This document shows, one piece after another, positions 60,722 through 64,000 of a stretch of 64,000 nt of DNA (its first letter is position 1; each line of letters starts with the position of its first letter). The notes under the pieces are model-generated. The model saw only the letters and a list, made by a program, of their open reading frames with translations. It did not search any database and was not told the DNA's origin. Source of the DNA: Pyrinomonadaceae bacterium (lineage in GTDB: Bacteria; Acidobacteriota; Blastocatellia; Pyrinomonadales; Pyrinomonadaceae); NCBI GenBank assembly GCA_014380365.1, contig JACMJZ010000012.1:465559-529558 (forward strand), read 5' to 3'. A program made the position numbers and the translations under genes.

Positions 60722-60916
60722 AGTTGGCAACCCCTCCTTGTCTTCGTTAACTTTTGGAACTCACTTGCTGAGTAAGAGCTGTAGCAATATGACGTTAGAT
60801 CACATCGCTACTTCACACACGGCGACAATTGGGGATTGACTTTCGCCGGAACTTATATTAATAAGGCGCTCCTCCTCCAGGAAAATAACTTTGCAAACCA
60901 CCACTCAAAGGAGCTC

Positions 60917-61174
60917 ATGATGAGAAAACGTCTCTCTTACTTTACCGCCGTCGTAATGTTCTCGATGCTGATGCTCGCACTGTCTGCGCCCGTTACCGAG
61001 CGCAGGGTTCAAGCTGACGGCCAAACACTGCAAGAAAAATGTGACGACTGCAATGCCAGGAACCAGCGACAGTTTGAGCACTGTACGGCAGTTCACGGCG
61101 AGAACCATATACCCTGCTACGATCAATTTAATGAAGGCATCGTTCATTGCTACAGAAACTTCTGTGAGCAATAA
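60917..61174 (+). CDS. Small Cys-rich secreted protein, unknown
   Basis: An 85-residue protein with a signal peptide (LSYFTAVVMFSMLMLALSAP, cleavage near residue 35). The mature ~50 residues contain six Cys: EKCDDCNARNQRQFEHCTAV, then PCYDQFNEGIVHCYRNFCEQ. The pairwise spacing suggests three disulfides, so it is probably a small stable extracytoplasmic peptide. AAAGGAG lies directly upstream. No family known to me; no obvious partner gene, though the divergent beta-lactamase gene lies 195 bases away. Confidence 0.6.
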   Translation: MMRKRLSYFTAVVMFSMLMLALSAPVTERRVQADGQTLQEKCDDCNARNQRQFEHCTAVHGENHIPCYDQFNEGIVHCYRNFCEQ

Positions 61175-61389
61175 CAGGCGCTACACCTCCTACAACACGC
61201 ACATAGACCGGATGCTGGCCGGTAAACGAAAGGGCCCCAAACCCGGCGGCTCAGTTATACGACTGTTCAATCGCGCCCAATTCGATGACTTGAACGCCGA
61301 CCGTTCGGCGATTCTAAAGGTTGGATTATGAAGGAACGATCATTCCCGCTTTCATTGTTCCCTCATCCCTCATCCTTCTCCTTCACTTC

Positions 61390-62712
61390 CTACTTCATTC
61401 GGTTGTACTTCTTCAACGCTGCTACGACACGATCGCCAGGCAAGCCGAAGACGCGTATGCCGTCCGCGCCCGTCATCGTTTGTGCCGCGAGCATCGCGTT
61501 GACGACGGCTTCTTCGGTCGCGTCGATCGTCGCTTGAAAGAGAGGATCTATTCGATCGTTGGGCAGCATGACTAGCGACGGTGTGCCGTCAGGCTTTGCC
61601 GCGCCGGCGTTGGCCGTTGAAAACGCGAGGAAGAGATCACCGGATGAATTGCCCGCGAAACTCCCCAACCGTCCCATTCCAAGACTGACGCGCCGCGCGA
61701 TACGCTCCAGTTGGTGCGGCAGCAACGGCGCGTCGGTGGCAACGATGACGATAATCGAGCCGCGACCTTCGTGATCCCAAGCATTACCATCGCCGCTGCC
61801 GTGACCCCTAATATTCGAACGCGCGCCGCGTCCCGCAGCGGCCGAGCTTGGGCAGGGGGGAACGAAAGAGGTCCAGGGCCGGCTTAACGGTTGCGGAAGT
61901 ACTGTGCAGGTTCCAAGGTCGGTGATCTCGGGAAGAATCGGGACTCCGAGGATTCGCAGATCGCCACCGTAGTTGCATTGAACCAACACGCCGACGGTGT
62001 ACCCACCTTGCGCGACGGTCAGCACGCGCGACGAAGTCCCAATGCCACCCTTGAACCCGTTGCAGCCCATTCCCGTGCCGCCGCCCACTGCACCTTCTTC
62101 GACACGGCCGAGCTTGGCACGATCGAGCGCCTCAAATGCGTGGGCCGCCTTCACGTGCTCGCCGTTGGCATCATTCATAAAATCAAACGTCTCGGCAACG
62201 ATGGGGTAGGTGAAAACAAACTCGCGGCCGTTCTTTACTTGCCACTGAATCACGGCGTCGCGCACTGTTCCCACGCTGTGCGTTCCGGTCAACAGGATCG
62301 GTCCCTCCATAAAACCGGATTCCTTAATCCAGTTGATGCCGGTCATGTCGCCGTTGCCGTTCTGGTTGTAGGTGGCCGCGAACACCGGATCCCAGTTGCC
62401 GCGCGGGCGCGGAAGAATCGACGTCACACCCGTCCGAATCGGCCCCTTCCCGGGAACGAGTTTGCCGTCGCCCTCGATGCGCGTCACGTGTCCGACAGCA
62501 ACGCCGGCGACGTCCGTGATCGCATTCATCGGCCCAGTCTGCCCAGGGAACGGAATTCCCAAATCGCGCCCGCGCGGCCGCGTCTGTGCCGGACTTGAAA
62601 TCGCAGCAGCTGCGACCAATAACAGCCCGAGTGCCAGGTGCCTAACTACTTTCGAAACTAATTTCGAAAGTGCTTCCGAGCCTCGAGCCGAGAGTCTGCT
62701 TTCATTGTTCAT
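61390..62712 (-). CDS. P1-family peptidase, DmpA/beta-aminopeptidase type
   Basis: A 440-residue S58-family N-terminal-nucleophile peptidase, which cleaves itself and then removes N-terminal residues from peptides, including D- or beta-amino acids. A signal peptide (LALGLLLVAAAAISSPAQT) is followed by GIPFPGQTGPMNAITDVAGV, LTGTHSVGTVRDAVIQWQ, EGAVGGGTGMGCNGFKGGIG then the cleavage-site TSSRVLTV, VGVLVQCNYGGDLRI, and near the end LVMLPNDRIDPLFQATIDAT. The autocleavage Ser sits at the GGIGTSSR site. GGAGG directly upstream of the ATG. It is periplasmic or secreted. Confidence 0.9.
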   Translation of the reverse strand: MNNESRLSARGSEALSKLVSKVVRHLALGLLLVAAAAISSPAQTRPRGRDLGIPFPGQTGPMNAITDVAGVAVGHVTRIEGDGKLVPGKGPIRTGVTSILPRPRGNWDPVFAATYNQNGNGDMTGINWIKESGFMEGPILLTGTHSVGTVRDAVIQWQVKNGREFVFTYPIVAETFDFMNDANGEHVKAAHAFEALDRAKLGRVEEGAVGGGTGMGCNGFKGGIGTSSRVLTVAQGGYTVGVLVQCNYGGDLRILGVPILPEITDLGTCTVLPQPLSRPWTSFVPPCPSSAAAGRGARSNIRGHGSGDGNAWDHEGRGSIIVIVATDAPLLPHQLERIARRVSLGMGRLGSFAGNSSGDLFLAFSTANAGAAKPDGTPSLVMLPNDRIDPLFQATIDATEEAVVNAMLAAQTMTGADGIRVFGLPGDRVVAALKKYNRMK

Positions 62713-62810
62713 TTACGTCCTCCGGAAGGTGGCCAAAGTCAGAGTTTATCGCGCGAGATTCTATCGGATGGGGCAACTCTGGGAAAGACGCACTTATTTA
62801 CCCGAACACT

Positions 62811-63032
62811 AACGCTGAAAGCGTTCGCCAATTCCAGCCCAGGGTTGCCCTGGCAACCCTGGGATGACGCATTCGAATTCCTTATAGACGCAACTCTGAA
62901 GGAGTTGCGTCGCCGCCGGCTGATCAAACCGTCGCAACTCCTTCAGAGTTGCGAAGAATCTCTTTAGCCACTCTCCCAACCCAGGGTTTCAAAGCAAACC
63001 CTGGGCTGAAATTAGCCAACGCTTTCAGCGTT
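62811..63032. repeat. Inverted pair of transposase-linked REPs
   Basis: A forward REP (aacgctgaaagcgttcgcca ... cagcccagggttg/caaccctggg) at 62811 is followed by palindrome gacgcaactctgaaggagtt, then its inverted copy and an inverted REP ending caacgctttcagcgtt at 63032. The whole 222-bp block is nearly palindromic. It lies 190 bases upstream of the transposase gene. Confidence 0.85.
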
Positions 63033-63221
63033 ATTCCCTTGAATTGCCAGACGCATTTTCCGCACGGTCGATTCACCGACGCGCTCAGCATGAGTCGCCC
63101 CTTTACCTGATTTCTGTCATTAATCTGCAACAGCACCTCACTTCCTCCTAAGGGACACCCAACTACCCTCGCGGTAGAATCACAAGCCGTTCCGAAAAAT
63201 GAAACAGGAGAACCCACCCTC

Positions 63222-63677
63222 ATGGCACAATCACTCGCACGACTTTGGACGCATCTGATCTTCTCAACCAAAAACCGTCTTCCTTTTCTCAGTGACAAGA
63301 CTCTTCGAACTGACACGCATGCGTATCTTACCAGGATGCTGCGTGAACAGGATTGCGAAACACTGATTGTAAATGGTGTCGAGGATCATGTTCATGCACT
63401 CTTTGCATTATCGAGAACACATTCTATTGCGTCAGTGGTCAAGGAGATAAAACGCACATCTTCTGGGTGGGTGAAAGAAGTTTCACCGACTCTGGCGAGG
63501 TTTCACTGGCAGGGTGGCTACGGAGCGTTCTCGGTGAGTCAATCCAATCTGGAGGAAGTTATTAGGTACATAGAGAACCAGGAAGAACATCACAAGCGAG
63601 TGACGTTTCAGGACGAATACCGTGCGTTCCTGAAGGCGTATGGCATTGAATACGATGAGCGTTACCTGTGGGATTAA
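63222..63677 (+). mobile_element. REP-associated tyrosine transposase (Y1/IS200-like, RAYT)
   Basis: A 151-residue Y1 (HUH) transposase related to IS200/IS605 TnpA. The HUH motif is visible in GVEDHVHALFALS and the nucleophile Tyr in LEEVIRYIENQEEHHKRVTF; other family features are WTHLIFSTKNRLPFL at the start and HWQGGYGAFSVSQ. RAYTs are domesticated relatives that move or multiply REP sequences. AGGAG lies upstream of the ATG. The stop TAA is the first part of a REP (aacgctgaaa at 63676), and REPs lie on both sides, so gene and repeats are probably a matched system. Confidence 0.9.
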
Positions 63678-63714
63678 CGCTGAAAGGTTTCCCAAGTCCA
63701 GCCTTGTGATCCCC

Positions 63715-64000
63715 AACGCTGAAAGCGTTCGCTAACTTCAGCCCAGGGTTGCGCTCTGGCAACCCTGGGATCAGCATTCCTTTACACGAACCCAACGCTG
63801 AAAGCGTTCGCTAATTCCAGCCCAGGGTTGCGCTCGGGCAACCCTGGGAACAAGAATTCTTTGCACGAACCCCCTAACGCTGAAAGCGTTCGCTAATTCC
63901 AGCCCAGGGTTGCGCTCAGGCACCCCTGGGAACAAGAAGTCTTTGCACGACCCCCCTAACGCTGAAAGCGTTCGCGAATTGCAGCCCAGGGTTGCGCTCG
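63715..64000. repeat. ~82-bp tandem REP array downstream of the transposase, continues past the window
   Basis: Units start aacgctgaaagcgttcgct at 63715, 63794, 63876 and 63958 (spacing 79, 82, 82) with a degenerate unit at 63676. Each has hairpin 1 (aacgctgaaagcgtt), hairpin 2 (cccagggttgcgctcgggca with accctggg) and a linker (ttctttgcacgaacccccta). The fourth unit is cut by the window end. Copies are nearly identical, indicating recent amplification. Confidence 0.9.

Noticed and set aside
61041..61331. Frame overlapping the small Cys-rich gene
   Set aside because: It has no family features, no ribosome-binding site, and the Cys-rich frame with signal peptide is better supported.
63676..64000. 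Possible CRISPR array
   Set aside because: The units are ~80 bp long, themselves palindromic and nearly identical over their whole length, with no unique spacers and no cas genes.

Overview
This is chromosomal DNA from a Gram-negative heterotroph, most likely an Acidobacteriota member of the Blastocatellia/Pyrinomonadales type. That placement is inferred from protein style: an acidobacterial VWFA-related secreted protein, DUF4214 remnants, truncated zinc-ribbon leaders and many secreted M12/M28/P1 peptidases, together with moderately high GC and an extraordinary density of intergenic palindromes. An outer membrane is implied by a lipopolysaccharide heptose gene cluster and a PBP1B-like peptidoglycan synthase.

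Layout. Positions 1-6.4 kb hold secreted hypothetical proteins, a GH19-type lysozyme/chitinase, citrate synthase, an S-adenosylmethionine hydroxide adenosyltransferase and a glycine-zipper envelope protein. Positions 6.7-11.6 kb hold a cysteine desulfurase and IscU-like scaffold operon with a ParE-type toxin-antitoxin pair between the two, then PBP1B. Positions 11.7-15.8 kb are an accessory, repeat-filled zone with a leaderless HicB-like gene, a hicA remnant, membrane proteins of unknown function and two small proteins. Positions 15.8-23 kb hold a TrkA-type potassium channel and the ADP-heptose/LPS core cluster (epimerase, two GT9 heptosyltransferases, GmhB, and HldE split into separate kinase and nucleotidyltransferase genes). 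Positions 23-28 kb hold a DUF3108 protein, a glycerophosphodiesterase, inositol-1-phosphate synthase and a ClpB-D2-like AAA+ ATPase behind a long leader. Positions 28-41.5 kb are mostly housekeeping genes (J-domain protein, leucyl aminopeptidase, SmpB, GpsA, PlsY, CinA, an IPMDH-family dehydrogenase, a glutaminyl-cyclase-like lipoprotein, a Fur-family regulator, tRNA-Leu(UAA), an RluA-type pseudouridine synthase). Positions 42-45.2 kb hold a large secreted metalloprotease and a decayed DUF4214 domain. Positions 45.6-52.5 kb form a signalling block: two related HisKA_3 histidine kinases and two LuxR-type regulators, one with a degenerate receiver. Positions 52.5-62.7 kb hold a YcaQ-like protein, a broken acetyltransferase, a TlpA/coiled-coil secretory trio, a molybdopterin oxidoreductase containing an in-frame palindromic repeat, a B3 metallo-beta-lactamase, a tiny Cys-rich secreted protein and a DmpA-type peptidase. 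The window ends in a REP-associated tyrosine transposase bracketed by its probable REP elements, with an ~82-bp tandem array running off the right edge.

The theme that ties the window together is repeats. Nearly every gap contains a long inverted repeat. Several families recur: cagaaccgcc-type REPs, a gtggcacgggcatcc-type cruciform, and an aacgctgaaagcgtt/cagcccagggttg REP. Another class has hairpin arms built from 7-8 bp tandem units. These elements invade gene ends and in one case a coding core. The most notable leads are the transposase with its REP array, the intragenic palindrome, the toxin-antitoxin pair inside the Fe-S operon with a scaffold lacking its third cysteine, and the oligomer-armed hairpins.
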